A DNA stretch of 64,000 nt from Hydrogenovibrio marinus (GCF_013340845.1 NZ_AP020335.1:1550001-1614000), one strand, 5' to 3'. Shown: positions 51,623-61,347, numbered from the stretch's first letter. Translations and numbers: made by a program. Notes: a model not told the origin generated them from the letters alone.

Positions 51623-53425
51623 CTATCGGATTGCGCCAATCAACGTATCAAACAAGGTCTTTGACGCCTGAATGATTTGAGCAGACGCTTGATAGGCTTG
51701 CTGGAATTTTATCAAGTTTGCCGCCTCTTCGTCCAAACTTACACCAGACATACTTTCACGTCTGTCTGAAATCTGCTTATAAACGTTTGTTTGCGCTACT
51801 GATTGTGTTTGCGTTGCCTGAACATAAGCCCCCACATGCGTAGACATAAGTGAGTAGCCGCCTAAAAGCGTCTGAGCAGGATTGCCAGATGCATCATTAA
51901 ACAATAACTTTTTATCCGACAAGTTCGCCAAGTTTGCAATATTGGTATTGTCTCCGATTGCTGCCGGTGTTGGCGCGACGTCAGCTGGATTAGGGCTTTG
52001 CCCACGTGTTGCCAGCTTATTAGGATCAGAGATTTCCGTTTTAAAATTATCAAGCATCCCTTGGTTAGGCTTAATCAAAAACTTATCACCAGATTGAACC
52101 GTACCCGCCGCAACTGAAGTGAAATCAAAGTTCAGTCCATCCACTTGCCCTGAAGCACCAAGTGCTACCGTCCCCAAAATAGTGGTTGGATCCTTTTGAT
52201 CATAAATTTCAAAGTTACCGCCCGCATTAACCTTAATAAGATAATCTTTCGGTTGCAAATTACCAATAGCCGCATTCGCGGTTGCTAAGTCTGTTTGTTT
52301 CGCAGTATAAGTAGCAGGCTGTGTTGCTGGCGTATATGGCGGCTGATTACCGGCGATTGCTGGCTTGAAGCTGACAACGATATTCGTCCCATCTTCCGTA
52401 CCAACGTTTTTGACACTCTTATCCGCAGTCAAACTAAGTGGCGTGTAAACATTACCGCCAGCGTTACCGTTCGCATCATAACCTTGGTAATGCTGCCAAT
52501 TCACGCCTGCCACCAAGCCATTCAACATAACACCCAAATCATTGATTGTGTTGTCGAGCATATTAGAGCGAAAATCTAGAACCGCTCCCATTTGCCCGCC
52601 TTTAATTTGGCTAGACACCATTGTTTTCTGACCACTAATGTCCATATAGACTTCTGTGCGTCCATCATTCGTAAACTCTGAGGAGCTAGCTTGAAGATGG
52701 TTAACGGTATTGCCCGTTACCAATGGGTATTTACCATTCCCGGTGTAGACAACCATTTCTCCATCCGACTGAGTATAGGTCTTGATGTCCATATACTTAC
52801 TCAACTCAAGTATTGCCTGATCTCGCTGGTCTAATAATTCATTCGGAGACGCTGTACCACCACTTTGCGCAATCGATACTTGTTTATTGATTTGATAAAT
52901 CGTATCAAGACGGTTGTTGATTTCATCCGTCATACCACTGATTTGATCATTCACTTGTTTTTGTGTGTCTTTCAAAACGCCAGAAAGGTTACCCACCATC
53001 GTTTGCAGGTTGTTGGACTGATCGATGACTTGCTGACGACTACTGGTATCTGTTGGATTGTTTGCCAAGTTTTGGAAAGAATCGAACAGATTTTGCATGA
53101 AGTTCTGGATACTACCGTCGTTACTGGCAACCACCCCTTCTACTTGCTGCGCCAGCGAAAGCTGCTCATCATAACGAGACTTCAAACTATTGGCACTGAC
53201 CAGTTGGGTTTGGATATAACTCGCATAAATGCGCTGAACGGATTCAACAGTGGAACCACCGCCTGTATAAGCGTTTCCAACCAAACCTGTTGAATTACTG
53301 ATGATTTCGGCTCTTTGACGGTTGTAGCCTGGGGTCGATACGTTGGCAGTGTTGTTACCAGTTACCTCAATTGCTTTTTGGAAGGTACTGGCTGCACTAA
53401 TGCCTATCGTAAGTAAGTTCGCCAT
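51623..53425 (-). CDS. flgK: Hook-filament junction protein FlgK (HAP1)
   Basis: 600 aa. The N-terminal rod-type segment LLTIGISAASTFQKAIEVTGNNTANVSTPGYNRQ contains the conserved SxxGYNRQ-like block (quoted in part), and the C-terminus (SGVSLDEEAANLIKFQQAY) is the classical HAP1 end. Forms the first junction ring on the hook. Between flgJ (20 bp) and flgL (17 bp). Confidence 0.96.
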   Translation of the reverse strand: MANLLTIGISAASTFQKAIEVTGNNTANVSTPGYNRQRAEIISNSTGLVGNAYTGGGSTVESVQRIYASYIQTQLVSANSLKSRYDEQLSLAQQVEGVVASNDGSIQNFMQNLFDSFQNLANNPTDTSSRQQVIDQSNNLQTMVGNLSGVLKDTQKQVNDQISGMTDEINNRLDTIYQINKQVSIAQSGGTASPNELLDQRDQAILELSKYMDIKTYTQSDGEMVVYTGNGKYPLVTGNTVNHLQASSSEFTNDGRTEVYMDISGQKTMVSSQIKGGQMGAVLDFRSNMLDNTINDLGVMLNGLVAGVNWQHYQGYDANGNAGGNVYTPLSLTADKSVKNVGTEDGTNIVVSFKPAIAGNQPPYTPATQPATYTAKQTDLATANAAIGNLQPKDYLIKVNAGGNFEIYDQKDPTTILGTVALGASGQVDGLNFDFTSVAAGTVQSGDKFLIKPNQGMLDNFKTEISDPNKLATRGQSPNPADVAPTPAAIGDNTNIANLANLSDKKLLFNDASGNPAQTLLGGYSLMSTHVGAYVQATQTQSVAQTNVYKQISDRRESMSGVSLDEEAANLIKFQQAYQASAQIIQASKTLFDTLIGAIR

Positions 53426-53445
53426 AGTTTATTTCCTTTCTGGTC

Positions 53446-53928
53446 CTAGTCAGCACTAGCGCTATTTTTATTGATTGGTCTTGATGCCAAATTGCTTGCT
53501 GTCGTCATTGTCTGAACAGCTTGTCCTTCTTTACCTGTCAGAACATTCAGTGAATTTCCTTCTTGATGGAAATTCGCTTTAAGATCTGTTGGTTTCAGCG
53601 AAGGGTTCTTTGGCGCCAGTTGCTTAACTATCATATCGGCCAAACCAAGACTTCCTTTAGTCGAAAGCTCTTGGGCAATTTGCTGGTTATACCAATCTTT
53701 ATAAAAATCCGCTTGGCCGCCATCCAGCCAACCGTTATCAAATTTTACTTTACTCGCTTCTTTTAAGATTTGCGATAAAAACAGTGCTTCAAACTGCTGA
53801 GCGACAGGCTTTAACGCCGCTAGCTGATTTTTTTTGGCTTCAAGCTTCAGTTCGTTTAAGTTATTCGGGCTCGAATAAATTTGCTGATACGCTTTCAAAT
53901 CAGAAGATGGTGCAATCATATCTGCCAT
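53446..53928 (-). CDS. flgJ: Short FlgJ, rod-cap part only
   Basis: 160 aa against ~313 in E. coli. Only the N-terminal rod-binding domain is present (PVAQQFEALFLSQILKEASK; LGLADMIVKQL); the C-terminal muramidase domain is missing altogether. Such single-domain FlgJ occurs widely and needs a separate wall hydrolase. The next genes downstream after flgKL include a lytic transglycosylase. Confidence 0.92.
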   Translation of the reverse strand: MADMIAPSSDLKAYQQIYSSPNNLNELKLEAKKNQLAALKPVAQQFEALFLSQILKEASKVKFDNGWLDGGQADFYKDWYNQQIAQELSTKGSLGLADMIVKQLAPKNPSLKPTDLKANFHQEGNSLNVLTGKEGQAVQTMTTASNLASRPINKNSASAD

Positions 53929-53947
53929 GGCACTGCCCCTCTTTTCC

Positions 53948-55048
53948 TTAAATAACCATCAAGTCGGCTTGCAAAGCACCGGCTTGTTTTAATGCTTCCA
54001 AAATCGCAATCAAATCACTTGGCGCTGCGCCGACTTTGTTCACCGCTTGAACGATATCGTCCAAGGTCACGCCCTTTGGAAATCTCATCATCTGATTGGT
54101 TCCCAGATTTTGAATACTTAATTGCGAAGACTGTGTAACTGCTGTCTGACCACCCGCCAAAGCATTCGGTTGAGAGACCTTAGGGGCTTCCGATACCTTG
54201 ACCACCAAATTACCATGGGTCACTGCCGCGGCAGAGACTTTGACGTCGGCACCGATAACAACCGTTCCAGTACGGGAGTTGATGATCACTCGAGCCGCTT
54301 CAACACCCGGTTTGACTTGAATGTTTTCTATCATGGACAAGAACGCAACACGTTGGTTTGGCATTCTTGGCGCCATCACTTCAACAGAATCACCATCCAT
54401 CGCCGAAGCCGTTCCTGGCCCAAGTTTCTCATTAATGGCATTGACCAAGTTCGTCGCAGTTGTGAAATCCGAATTCTTCAGGTTAAGGGTAATGGTGTTC
54501 CCTAAATCAAACCCGGTATTAACCGTTTTTTCAACCATAGCACCATTTGGAATACGACCGACACTTGGAATATTGATGGTGATTTTAGAACCATCCGCTC
54601 CAGTTGCATTCAAGCCACCAACCACCAAGCTGCCTTGCGCTAGTGCATAAACATTACCGTCCACCCCTTTCAGCGGCGTTAGCAATAGCGTTCCACCGCG
54701 TAGACTTTTGGCATTCCCCAACGAGGAAACCGTCACATCAATACGTTGCCCAGACTTGGAAAATGCAGGCAAGTCGGCATGAACCGCAACGGCAGCAATG
54801 TTTTTCGAATTGGTTTTTGTTCCAGAAGGAAGGTTGATACCAAATTTATTCAGCATACTCATCAAGCTTTGATCGGCATAAGCAGTCTTGTCGCCCGTAC
54901 CGTCCAAGCCGACAACCAAGCCGTAACCAATCAATTGGTTGCTTCGCACGCCTGCAATATTAGCCAAATCTTTGACACGAGCCGCTTGCGCAAAGCTACT
55001 CCAAAGAATTAATGCCGTCATGAAAATGGCGATTTTTCTGGTAAACAT
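53948..55048 (-). CDS. flgI: Flagellar P-ring protein FlgI
   Basis: 366 aa from ATG 55048 (AGGAG 7 bp upstream; the frame runs two codons further to a TTG). A signal peptide ends at FAQA; mature protein begins [21 protein letters not shown], the FlgI signature. Periplasmic ring around the rod. First gene of flgIJKL, with its own sigma-54 promoter. Confidence 0.96.
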   Translation of the reverse strand: MFTRKIAIFMTALILWSSFAQAARVKDLANIAGVRSNQLIGYGLVVGLDGTGDKTAYADQSLMSMLNKFGINLPSGTKTNSKNIAAVAVHADLPAFSKSGQRIDVTVSSLGNAKSLRGGTLLLTPLKGVDGNVYALAQGSLVVGGLNATGADGSKITINIPSVGRIPNGAMVEKTVNTGFDLGNTITLNLKNSDFTTATNLVNAINEKLGPGTASAMDGDSVEVMAPRMPNQRVAFLSMIENIQVKPGVEAARVIINSRTGTVVIGADVKVSAAAVTHGNLVVKVSEAPKVSQPNALAGGQTAVTQSSQLSIQNLGTNQMMRFPKGVTLDDIVQAVNKVGAAPSDLIAILEALKQAGALQADLMVI

Positions 55049-55099
55049 GGTCAAACTCCTATCTTTCAGGATTTCTATTGTTATCTTTAGAAAGAATTA

Positions 55100-55115
55100 A
55101 GCATCAGATATGCCA
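55100..55115 (-). promoter_or_regulatory. Sigma-54 promoter of flgIJKL
   Basis: Minus strand TGGCATATCTGATGCT: GG and GC with exact 10-bp spacing, 52 bp before the flgI ATG. The -12 element is ATGC rather than TTGC. Confidence 0.7.
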
Positions 55116-55181
55116 TTTATACAAAAAAATGAGAAAAAAGTTAAAGTTTTCGAGAATTTGCCGAACGACGATTTTTAGATA

Positions 55182-55206
55182 AAAAAATGGGGCGAATAAA
55201 CGCCCC
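55182..55206 (-). terminator. Terminator of flgFGH
   Basis: Minus strand GGGGCG-TTTATT-CGCCCC followed by A and seven T. It lies ~120 bp after the flgH stop, with dispersed element copy 9 between. Confidence 0.88.
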
Positions 55207-55241
55207 CAAAGACCAGAAAAAAACCGGTAGATATGTATTAA

Positions 55242-55261
55242 AAAATCTGCCAGGTTGGGGT
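55242..55261 (+). repeat. Dispersed element, copy 9
   Basis: AAAATCTGCCAGGTTGGGGT, between the flgH stop codon and its terminator, so it is transcribed as CCCCAACCUGGCAGAUUUU in the flgFGH 3' untranslated region. Confidence 0.9.
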
Positions 55262-55328
55262 AACCCGCCCCGGCAGTAGACACTAAATTAAACTTTTAAA
55301 TCTATTACTCAATAATCAAGGCGTTGCT

Positions 55329-56072
55329 TTAAAGCGGCCAGTATTTATGCAACCACTGCGTCACCGCACTTGGTTTTGTCATGTCGCCAGCGACACCTGT
55401 ATCTTTGTAGATTAGGCGTACATCTGCCACTTTGGTTGAATCAATCGTATTGTCCGGACGAATGTCTTGAGGACGGATAATGCCGGCAAAACGAATCACT
55501 TCTTCTCCGTCATGAATCGTCAGCCATTTTTCGCCTCGGATCACTAGATTTCCATTTGGAATCACTTCAACAACGGTGACGGCAATCGCCCCCGACAAAC
55601 TTGAGTTTTGTTTAACGTCGGATTTACCATTGAAGGCACCTTTCGAGCCATAGCCGATTCCCAACCCGGTTGTCCCACCTAATGTAGTACCGAATGCTGT
55701 TGCGTTAGATCCGACTGTGCCGGAGCCATTCAAACCAAAGTTTTGGGTATTGGTTTTGTTATATTTGGCTTCGTCTTTTTTCTTGGCGTCAAACTTCTCA
55801 TCCAACTGAATGGTGATAATGTCCCCGACCTTATGGGCACGAGAGTCGTCAAATAGCGTCATGCTATCGCCCGTCTGATACAAAGAACCGTTTGTCGGTG
55901 TGCTTTTCGTTGGAATATTCGTTGGATAATTTGGCTCGTAGCTGAATTTATCCATACGTTCCGGAGTCGCTGAACAACCTACCAAGAGAGCAGGCATCAC
56001 TGCCGCAGCAATGGCCAACTTCACTAAAGTGTTCAACGATTTTCTTGTTTTATTGTTTGTTTTTCTGGTCAT
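55329..56072 (-). CDS. flgH: Flagellar L-ring lipoprotein FlgH
   Basis: 247 aa. Signal peptide with lipobox LVGC (C33 lipidated), then FSYEPNYPTNIP and the FlgH core GSLYQTGDSMTLFDDSRAHKVGD. Forms the outer-membrane ring around the rod. 45 bp after flgG. Confidence 0.96.
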   Translation of the reverse strand: MTRKTNNKTRKSLNTLVKLAIAAAVMPALLVGCSATPERMDKFSYEPNYPTNIPTKSTPTNGSLYQTGDSMTLFDDSRAHKVGDIITIQLDEKFDAKKKDEAKYNKTNTQNFGLNGSGTVGSNATAFGTTLGGTTGLGIGYGSKGAFNGKSDVKQNSSLSGAIAVTVVEVIPNGNLVIRGEKWLTIHDGEEVIRFAGIIRPQDIRPDNTIDSTKVADVRLIYKDTGVAGDMTKPSAVTQWLHKYWPL

Positions 56073-56117
56073 GGTTCTACCCTCCTTATCGTTAGGAGAT
56101 TTCAGATGTTTAACGCA

Positions 56118-56909
56118 TTAAACATTATTGTTTAGGTATTTCATCATGCCGTCAGCCGCACTCACGACTTTCGAGTTCATTTCATAAGTTCGCTGAGCTT
56201 CGATCATACTCACCAACTCTTCAACCGTGTTAACGTTCGAAGATTCCAACGCACCTTGCAAAATACTTCCTGCCTCATCCGTCTCCGGGTTTTTGTCTTG
56301 AGGCGTACCACTCGCTAGCGTTTCTTTGTAGAAGTTCTGACCTACTGACTCCAAACCGGCTGGGTTGATGAAAGTAGACAACTCCAACTGTCCCAAAACG
56401 GTTGGCTGGGTGTTACCAGGTTCTTGACCTGCTACTTGCCCATCACTGGAGATGGTAATCTCAGTAACGTTTTGTGGAATGTTGATGTTCGGGTCGATCA
56501 AATAGCCTGATGAGGTTACCAAGTCACCGTTTTGGTTGACCTGTAATGAACCATCGCGGGTATAAAGAATGTTTCCGTTTTGATCCAATGCTCTTAAAAA
56601 ACCTTTCCCCTGAATCATGACATCCAGTTGGTTGTTGGTAATCATCGCATTACCTTCAGTAAAGATTTTTTGAACACCAATAGCTTTCACCCCTGTACCC
56701 AGCTGTAGCCCAGAAGGAAGTGTATTCGCTTCATCCTGCGTGGCCTGCGCGCCTGGCTGACGGACGTTTTGGTACATCAAGTCTTCAAACTCTGCACGGC
56801 CTGACTTAAAGCCATAGGTGTTGGCATTGGCAATGTTGTTAGAAATAGCAGCTAATCGGAATGACTGACCTTCTAACCCCGTTTTGGCGACATAAAGTGC
56901 TCTTTCCAT
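56118..56909 (-). CDS. flgG: Distal rod protein FlgG
   Basis: 263 aa. N-terminal motif TGLEGQSFRLAAISNNIANANTYG and C-terminal SSNVNTVEELVSMIEAQRTY are the rod/hook family ends. It makes the distal rod under the hook. 15 bp after flgF. Confidence 0.96.
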   Translation of the reverse strand: MERALYVAKTGLEGQSFRLAAISNNIANANTYGFKSGRAEFEDLMYQNVRQPGAQATQDEANTLPSGLQLGTGVKAIGVQKIFTEGNAMITNNQLDVMIQGKGFLRALDQNGNILYTRDGSLQVNQNGDLVTSSGYLIDPNINIPQNVTEITISSDGQVAGQEPGNTQPTVLGQLELSTFINPAGLESVGQNFYKETLASGTPQDKNPETDEAGSILQGALESSNVNTVEELVSMIEAQRTYEMNSKVVSAADGMMKYLNNNV

Positions 56910-56924
56910 TGTTCTCTCCTATTC

Positions 56925-57662
56925 CTAACTTAAGCTCAACAAGCTATCGGATTTTTGTGCATGTGCTTTCGATGTGTTCATCATCTTCACTTGCATTTCA
57001 TATTTTCTGGATAATTCGATCATATTCGTCAGTGCTTCTACCGTGTTCACGTTACTGGTTTCCAAAGCGCCACTGGTAACCTTGACAATCGCTTGATCCA
57101 AATTACCACCCGTATTGCGGATATAACCATCCAACCCTTTTTGCAGGTTTTTGATATCCGGTTCAACCAGTCGTAACTGATCTGCAGTTACCATAATGTT
57201 GGTTTGAGAATCTGCCGGTAAAAACGAGATGGTTCCATCGGAAGCAATCGATATTTTTTTGGCAGGTGGAATATTGATCGGAGATCCGCCTTCGTTAAGA
57301 ACCGGATCGCCCCTAACATCAACCAAATCCCCTTCCGGAGTAACATGCATGGATGCAGAGCGCACCAATGCTTCGGAACCGTCAGGTGCCTGAACAGCCA
57401 TAAAGCCGTTTTCCTTCGTTACGACATCCAAATCTCGCCCCGTGACCTTAATCGGTCCTGGAGTAAAATCCGTACCAGAACGTTCATCCAAAGCATAAGC
57501 TCTGGAGTTCCAACCAGGACCTTCCACGTGCATGGCACGAAATTGGTTGAAGTCCTGCTTGAATCCGTCTGTTGTCGCATTTGCCAAATTGTTTGCGTTG
57601 TTGGCTTGAGAAAGAGCAACTTCCTTCGCACCACTCATCGCAATGTATAACATACGATCCAT
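56925..57662 (-). CDS. flgF: Proximal rod protein FlgF
   Basis: 245 aa from ATG 57662, picked for AAGGA 8 bp upstream and for beginning MDRMLYIAMSGAKEV, the FlgF start; the frame runs 18 codons further. C-terminal SNVNTVEALTNMIELSRKYEM matches the rod family. First gene of flgFGH with a sigma-54 promoter 183 bp upstream. Confidence 0.95.
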   Translation of the reverse strand: MDRMLYIAMSGAKEVALSQANNANNLANATTDGFKQDFNQFRAMHVEGPGWNSRAYALDERSGTDFTPGPIKVTGRDLDVVTKENGFMAVQAPDGSEALVRSASMHVTPEGDLVDVRGDPVLNEGGSPINIPPAKKISIASDGTISFLPADSQTNIMVTADQLRLVEPDIKNLQKGLDGYIRNTGGNLDQAIVKVTSGALETSNVNTVEALTNMIELSRKYEMQVKMMNTSKAHAQKSDSLLSLS

Positions 57663-57844
57663 CTGACAGTTCCTTGCAATTTTTATCCAGTCAAAAAATC
57701 TGAACCAAGACAGCAAAATCGTGCTGCCCTAGTTCAAACGATGAAACACTTTTTAAATTGACTCTTACGGTCTCGGTTTCATTTCCTTGTGTGTTAACGT
57801 TCTATTGCCAAAAAGCTGACGTCTTTATTCATCAGTTAAGTAGA

Positions 57845-57860
57845 AGCATTCAACGTGCCA
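57845..57860 (-). promoter_or_regulatory. Sigma-54 promoter of flgFGH
   Basis: Minus strand TGGCACGTTGAATGCT; perfect -24 box (TGGCACG) and GC at -12 with correct spacing. Confidence 0.85.
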
Positions 57861-57927
57861 ACACGGTATAAAAATTTAATTAAAGCTTTTAGAAAACGGC
57901 CGATAACCTGTTTAGCGGCAGAACAAA

Positions 57928-57956
57928 CAAAAAAGCCGGCAAAAGTTGCCGGCTTT
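57928..57956 (-). terminator. Terminator of flgBCDE
   Basis: Minus strand AAAGCCGGCAA-CTT-TTGCCGGCTTT and more T; 11-bp stem 18 bp beyond the flgE stop. Confidence 0.93.
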
Positions 57957-57974
57957 CCATGCAATGAGAACTGT

Positions 57975-59576
57975 TTATAGCTGCAGAATTCTTTGCATCA
58001 GGGTTTGCGAAGTTGACAATACCTGCGTACTTGCTTGATAAGTACGTTGTGTTTGAATCATCTTAACCAGCTCACCAGCCGTATCAACGTTTGAATACTC
58101 CAGTGAACCCGAGTTAATTTTCCCAAATCCGTTGTTGTTAGCTGTTCCGACCTGAACCGTACCAGAACCATAAGACTCTGCATAAGTTTGACCACCCAGC
58201 TTCGTCAACGCATTCTTGTCGCTGAAGTTAGCCAGAGCAACCTGTGCAATGGGTACTGCTCGACCATTTGAATAGTTAGCCTGAATAACACCATCCAGAC
58301 CCGTCTTCAAACCAACCAAGTCACCGATTGCATAACCGTTCTGAGAAACACCGCGAAGGTTATTGGAACCCGCAAATTGGGTCATATCCGTAAAGTCAGC
58401 CGCGATATTAATAGATGCACTGGTAGGATTACCTAGTGGGTCATTTGCACCTGTCAGTGGGGAATCCACAACCCAATTCAAAGCCGCACTTTTATTTGTT
58501 ACCTGAGTCCAACTCGCAGGAGGTAATTCGCCATTGGTTGTGTTAATACCAACCGGTGCATTTAGGGAGTTGGGTTGTTGAACATCTACCAAGTTACCAT
58601 CTGTATCAAATCGTAATTCAAAGATTTGACCATCCAGCAAATCCGTACCCGCAGGTGCCGGAATCGTCGCTACCGCAGCGCCCGCATTATCAACAAGCTG
58701 ACCAGCAGTGTTTGATACGTGACCACTAGTTACCCAGTTACCGTTAGCATCTTGGTCTTCCATGGTGTATTGAACGATCCAACTCGTATACTTATCGTTA
58801 GTACCGTCACCATTGTAATCTTGTGTCGAGTTCCCAACCGAAACAACATCACGTTTATAGTAGTTAGCCGTTAGACGGTGCTCACCGCCCAAAGAATCAT
58901 AAACAGTTTTATTGGTCGAGAAGTCTGGAGAACCTGAATAAGGATCTTTAGAACCACCTGTCGCATCGTTGAAATCCACCAAACGTTGAAAGTTTGTTCT
59001 AGCAGGCGCGCCTGTCGTCGTGGTTGAACCTACGCCATTACCATTTGGATCAACGTTATTAGCCGTATCACCGTTCAAGTTGATGTTATAGGTCATTTCA
59101 TCCGTTGCTTTCGGCGTTTTATTCAACTTATTCAAGTCAATAGAGCCCAGCGTGGTTTCAAACACCGGTTTGGTTTCAGTTGAAAGCGTCGTATTCAACA
59201 AGTACCCTTGCAACTTGTTACCGTTCTGGTCGGTAATAAAACCGTCCTGATCTAACTTGAATGAACCATTACGAGTATAAACGTTAGGGTATTTACCAGA
59301 CTGGTCATCCAAGATGAAGAAACCTTCTCCATCGATTGCCATATCCAAGTCACGCCCCGTACTGTTTAGAGTCCCTTGTGTGAAATCCTGAGTGATTGCG
59401 TTGACACGAGTACCACTCCCTGGAGAGCTTTGTGCGCCAGTAAACATATCGGCGAACTCAGCTCGTGAGCTTTTGAAACCAACCGTTTCTGAGTTAGCCA
59501 AGTTGTTGGAGATAACCGACAACCCTGTTGATGCGGCATTAATACCACTTAATGCATTTAAATCATAAGACGACAT
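57975..59576 (-). CDS. flgE: Flagellar hook protein FlgE
   Basis: 533 aa, larger than E. coli (~402), with extra length in the surface-exposed middle domain. Family ends are clear: LSGINAASTGLSVISNNLANSETVG at the N-terminus (in part) and SSGSLEYSNVDTAGELVKMIQTQ-like C-terminus. It builds the hook. Last of flgBCDE and followed by a terminator. Confidence 0.96.
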   Translation of the reverse strand: MSSYDLNALSGINAASTGLSVISNNLANSETVGFKSSRAEFADMFTGAQSSPGSGTRVNAITQDFTQGTLNSTGRDLDMAIDGEGFFILDDQSGKYPNVYTRNGSFKLDQDGFITDQNGNKLQGYLLNTTLSTETKPVFETTLGSIDLNKLNKTPKATDEMTYNINLNGDTANNVDPNGNGVGSTTTTGAPARTNFQRLVDFNDATGGSKDPYSGSPDFSTNKTVYDSLGGEHRLTANYYKRDVVSVGNSTQDYNGDGTNDKYTSWIVQYTMEDQDANGNWVTSGHVSNTAGQLVDNAGAAVATIPAPAGTDLLDGQIFELRFDTDGNLVDVQQPNSLNAPVGINTTNGELPPASWTQVTNKSAALNWVVDSPLTGANDPLGNPTSASINIAADFTDMTQFAGSNNLRGVSQNGYAIGDLVGLKTGLDGVIQANYSNGRAVPIAQVALANFSDKNALTKLGGQTYAESYGSGTVQVGTANNNGFGKINSGSLEYSNVDTAGELVKMIQTQRTYQASTQVLSTSQTLMQRILQL

Positions 59577-59590
59577 AATCCACCTCTCTC

Positions 59591-60274
59591 TTATTGACCA
59601 ATTTCACGAACCGCATCCATTGCAACCTGTTCACCTGTTGCAAGGGTCAGTTTCATTTTGCCATCCGTCCCGATAGCAACACTGTTAACCTTAGTACCCA
59701 CGACTGTGCTTATTTGTTGGATACTTCCATTGGAATCCGTTCCATAAGCGGTCAATTTATAAGTACCATCCGCTAGGGCGTTGCCGTTATCATCGGTTCC
59801 GTCCCAATTGATTGTTTTATCAGCAGACAAATCACCTACCGAAATATTTTTCACTGCCTCACCATCTTTCGAGACAACCACTTTGACATCCGTCAAGGCT
59901 TGGTCAGTTTTCGCCGTCAAGCGGAACTGAGCATCCTGGCCCTGGGTATAAGTCAAGTCTTCACCATTGGCCTGTACAGACTTACCGATAATACTGGCCG
60001 CCTGCAAAGTTTGTAGTCCTTGGAAACCAGACAACATCGCCGTCATTGATGTATTCAAATCCTGCGTTGACTGCAACTGACTCATTTGTGTCAAGTTTGT
60101 AACAAAATCTTTAGGGTCCATTGGTTTATTAGGATCCTGGTTTTGCAATTGCGTTGTTAGCAATCTTAAGAAATCCGCTTGTCCTAGCTGTTGATTCGGA
60201 GCAGATGCTGCCGTATTCGACGACTGCTGAAGCGCCTTAATATAATCACTAGAAGTTGATGATACCGTTGACAT
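59591..60274 (-). CDS. flgD: Hook assembly scaffold protein FlgD
   Basis: 227 aa. GQADFLRLLTTQLQNQDPNKPMDP is the FlgD signature (quoted in part here as LRLLTTQLQNQDP); C-terminal Ig/FlgD-Tudor-like domain with TINWDGTDDNGNALADGTY. It caps the growing hook. 10 bp after flgC. Confidence 0.95.
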   Translation of the reverse strand: MSTVSSTSSDYIKALQQSSNTAASAPNQQLGQADFLRLLTTQLQNQDPNKPMDPKDFVTNLTQMSQLQSTQDLNTSMTAMLSGFQGLQTLQAASIIGKSVQANGEDLTYTQGQDAQFRLTAKTDQALTDVKVVVSKDGEAVKNISVGDLSADKTINWDGTDDNGNALADGTYKLTAYGTDSNGSIQQISTVVGTKVNSVAIGTDGKMKLTLATGEQVAMDAVREIGQ

Positions 60275-60284
60275 AACCTACTCC

Positions 60285-60695
60285 TTATTTACCCATCTGA
60301 ATGGTTCTTAGCAGTAATTGCTTAGACGTATTCATGACTTGGATATTGGTTTCATAAGAACGAGAGGCATCCAACATGTTTGCCATCTCTTCTACCGGAT
60401 TAACATTAGGACGGAAAATATAACCATCTTTATTTGCCATCGGGTTATTCGGCGCATACTCCATTTTCAAAGGAGCCTTGCTTTCAACGATTTTGTCAAC
60501 TTCAACACCACCTTCCGGTAGCCCTGTTTCGTTATCCATAATCGTTTTGAAAATCGGTTGTTTGGAACGATAAGTCTCAGCCGAGTTGGAGCTGATACTG
60601 TCTGCATTCGCCATATTCGAGGCAATCGTATTCAAACGAATCGTCTGCGCACTCATGCCTGTCGCAGAAATATCTAGAGTCGGAAATACTGACAT
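60285..60695 (-). CDS. flgC: Proximal rod protein FlgC
   Basis: 136 aa. DISATGMSAQTIRLNTIASNMANADS near the start and NPVEEMANMLDASRSYETN near the end identify FlgC. Rod subunit; sits 5 bp after flgB. Confidence 0.96.
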   Translation of the reverse strand: MSVFPTLDISATGMSAQTIRLNTIASNMANADSISSNSAETYRSKQPIFKTIMDNETGLPEGGVEVDKIVESKAPLKMEYAPNNPMANKDGYIFRPNVNPVEEMANMLDASRSYETNIQVMNTSKQLLLRTIQMGK

Positions 60696-60700
60696 TTATC

Positions 60701-61105
60701 TTAGCCTCCACCTGTTAATGCGGTACGAATACCGGAAATCTTGCCATTGATAAATTCAAGCGAAGCTTGGTACTGAATGGCGTTTTCCATAAACTTGGCT
60801 TTTTCAATATGCGCTTCAACTGTGTTGCCATCCAAAGAAGGCTGAGTCGGAACGCGATACTTCAAATAGTCACCCGTTGTCATGTCACCAAAAGCTTCGA
60901 TATGACGGCTATTTGTCATTTCCAAGTCTGGAGCAAATTTTTTGGCATCCATCTGATCTTGAGCGTTTTTAATTTCTTTACGCCAATCAATATCTCTAGC
61001 CTTGAAATTTGGCGTATCCGCATTGGCAAGGTTATTTGCCAAAATACTTTCGCGTTCTTTGCGAATCAGCAAAGCCTGCTCATGTATTCCAAATATCGAT
61101 TCCAT
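60701..61105 (-). CDS. flgB: Proximal rod protein FlgB
   Basis: 134 aa from ATG 61105 (AAGGA upstream); an open frame extends 14 codons further into the leader. FGIHEQALLIRKERESILANNLANADTP matches FlgB (quoted only as ILANNLANADTP). First gene of flgBCDE; perfect sigma-54 promoter 87 bp upstream. Confidence 0.95.
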   Translation of the reverse strand: MESIFGIHEQALLIRKERESILANNLANADTPNFKARDIDWRKEIKNAQDQMDAKKFAPDLEMTNSRHIEAFGDMTTGDYLKYRVPTQPSLDGNTVEAHIEKAKFMENAIQYQASLEFINGKISGIRTALTGGG

Positions 61106-61191
61106 AACCTTATTCCTTAAATTTAATCTGGTCGTAACGGAATACACTAAGTGTCAATTTTTTATTATGGTTTTTCCGTCATGTAGCTTTT

Positions 61192-61207
61192 AGCAACCAG
61201 AGTGCCA
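61192..61207 (-). promoter_or_regulatory. Sigma-54 promoter of flgBCDE
   Basis: Minus strand TGGCACTCTGGTTGCT, a full match to the TGGCAC-N5-TTGC consensus, 87 bp before the flgB ATG. Confidence 0.9.
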
Positions 61208-61303
61208 AAATTGAAAAAAATGTCTAAAGTTACGAAAAAACGGGCGTTTATCGGCAGGGCTTAAAAAAACTTTAGGCAGAAAAGTCAAAAAAATACAAAG
61301 TTT

Positions 61304-61318
61304 CGGCAAATATTGCCG
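61304..61318. promoter_or_regulatory. Inverted repeat upstream of the flgB promoter
   Basis: CGGCAA-ATA-TTGCCG, perfect 6-bp arms, ~97 bp upstream of the -24 element, a distance at which sigma-54 activators bind. A candidate FlrC enhancer site; unproven. Confidence 0.5.
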
Positions 61319-61347
61319 ACACCGACAAACCACTTATGAATATGATC

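Larger units (their letters stand above)
57663..57974. other. 312-bp region between flgF and flgE
   Basis: Holds the flgE terminator (57928-57956) and the flgF sigma-54 promoter (57845-57860), leaving a ~170-nt 5' leader for flgF in which I see no gene. Confidence 0.8.
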
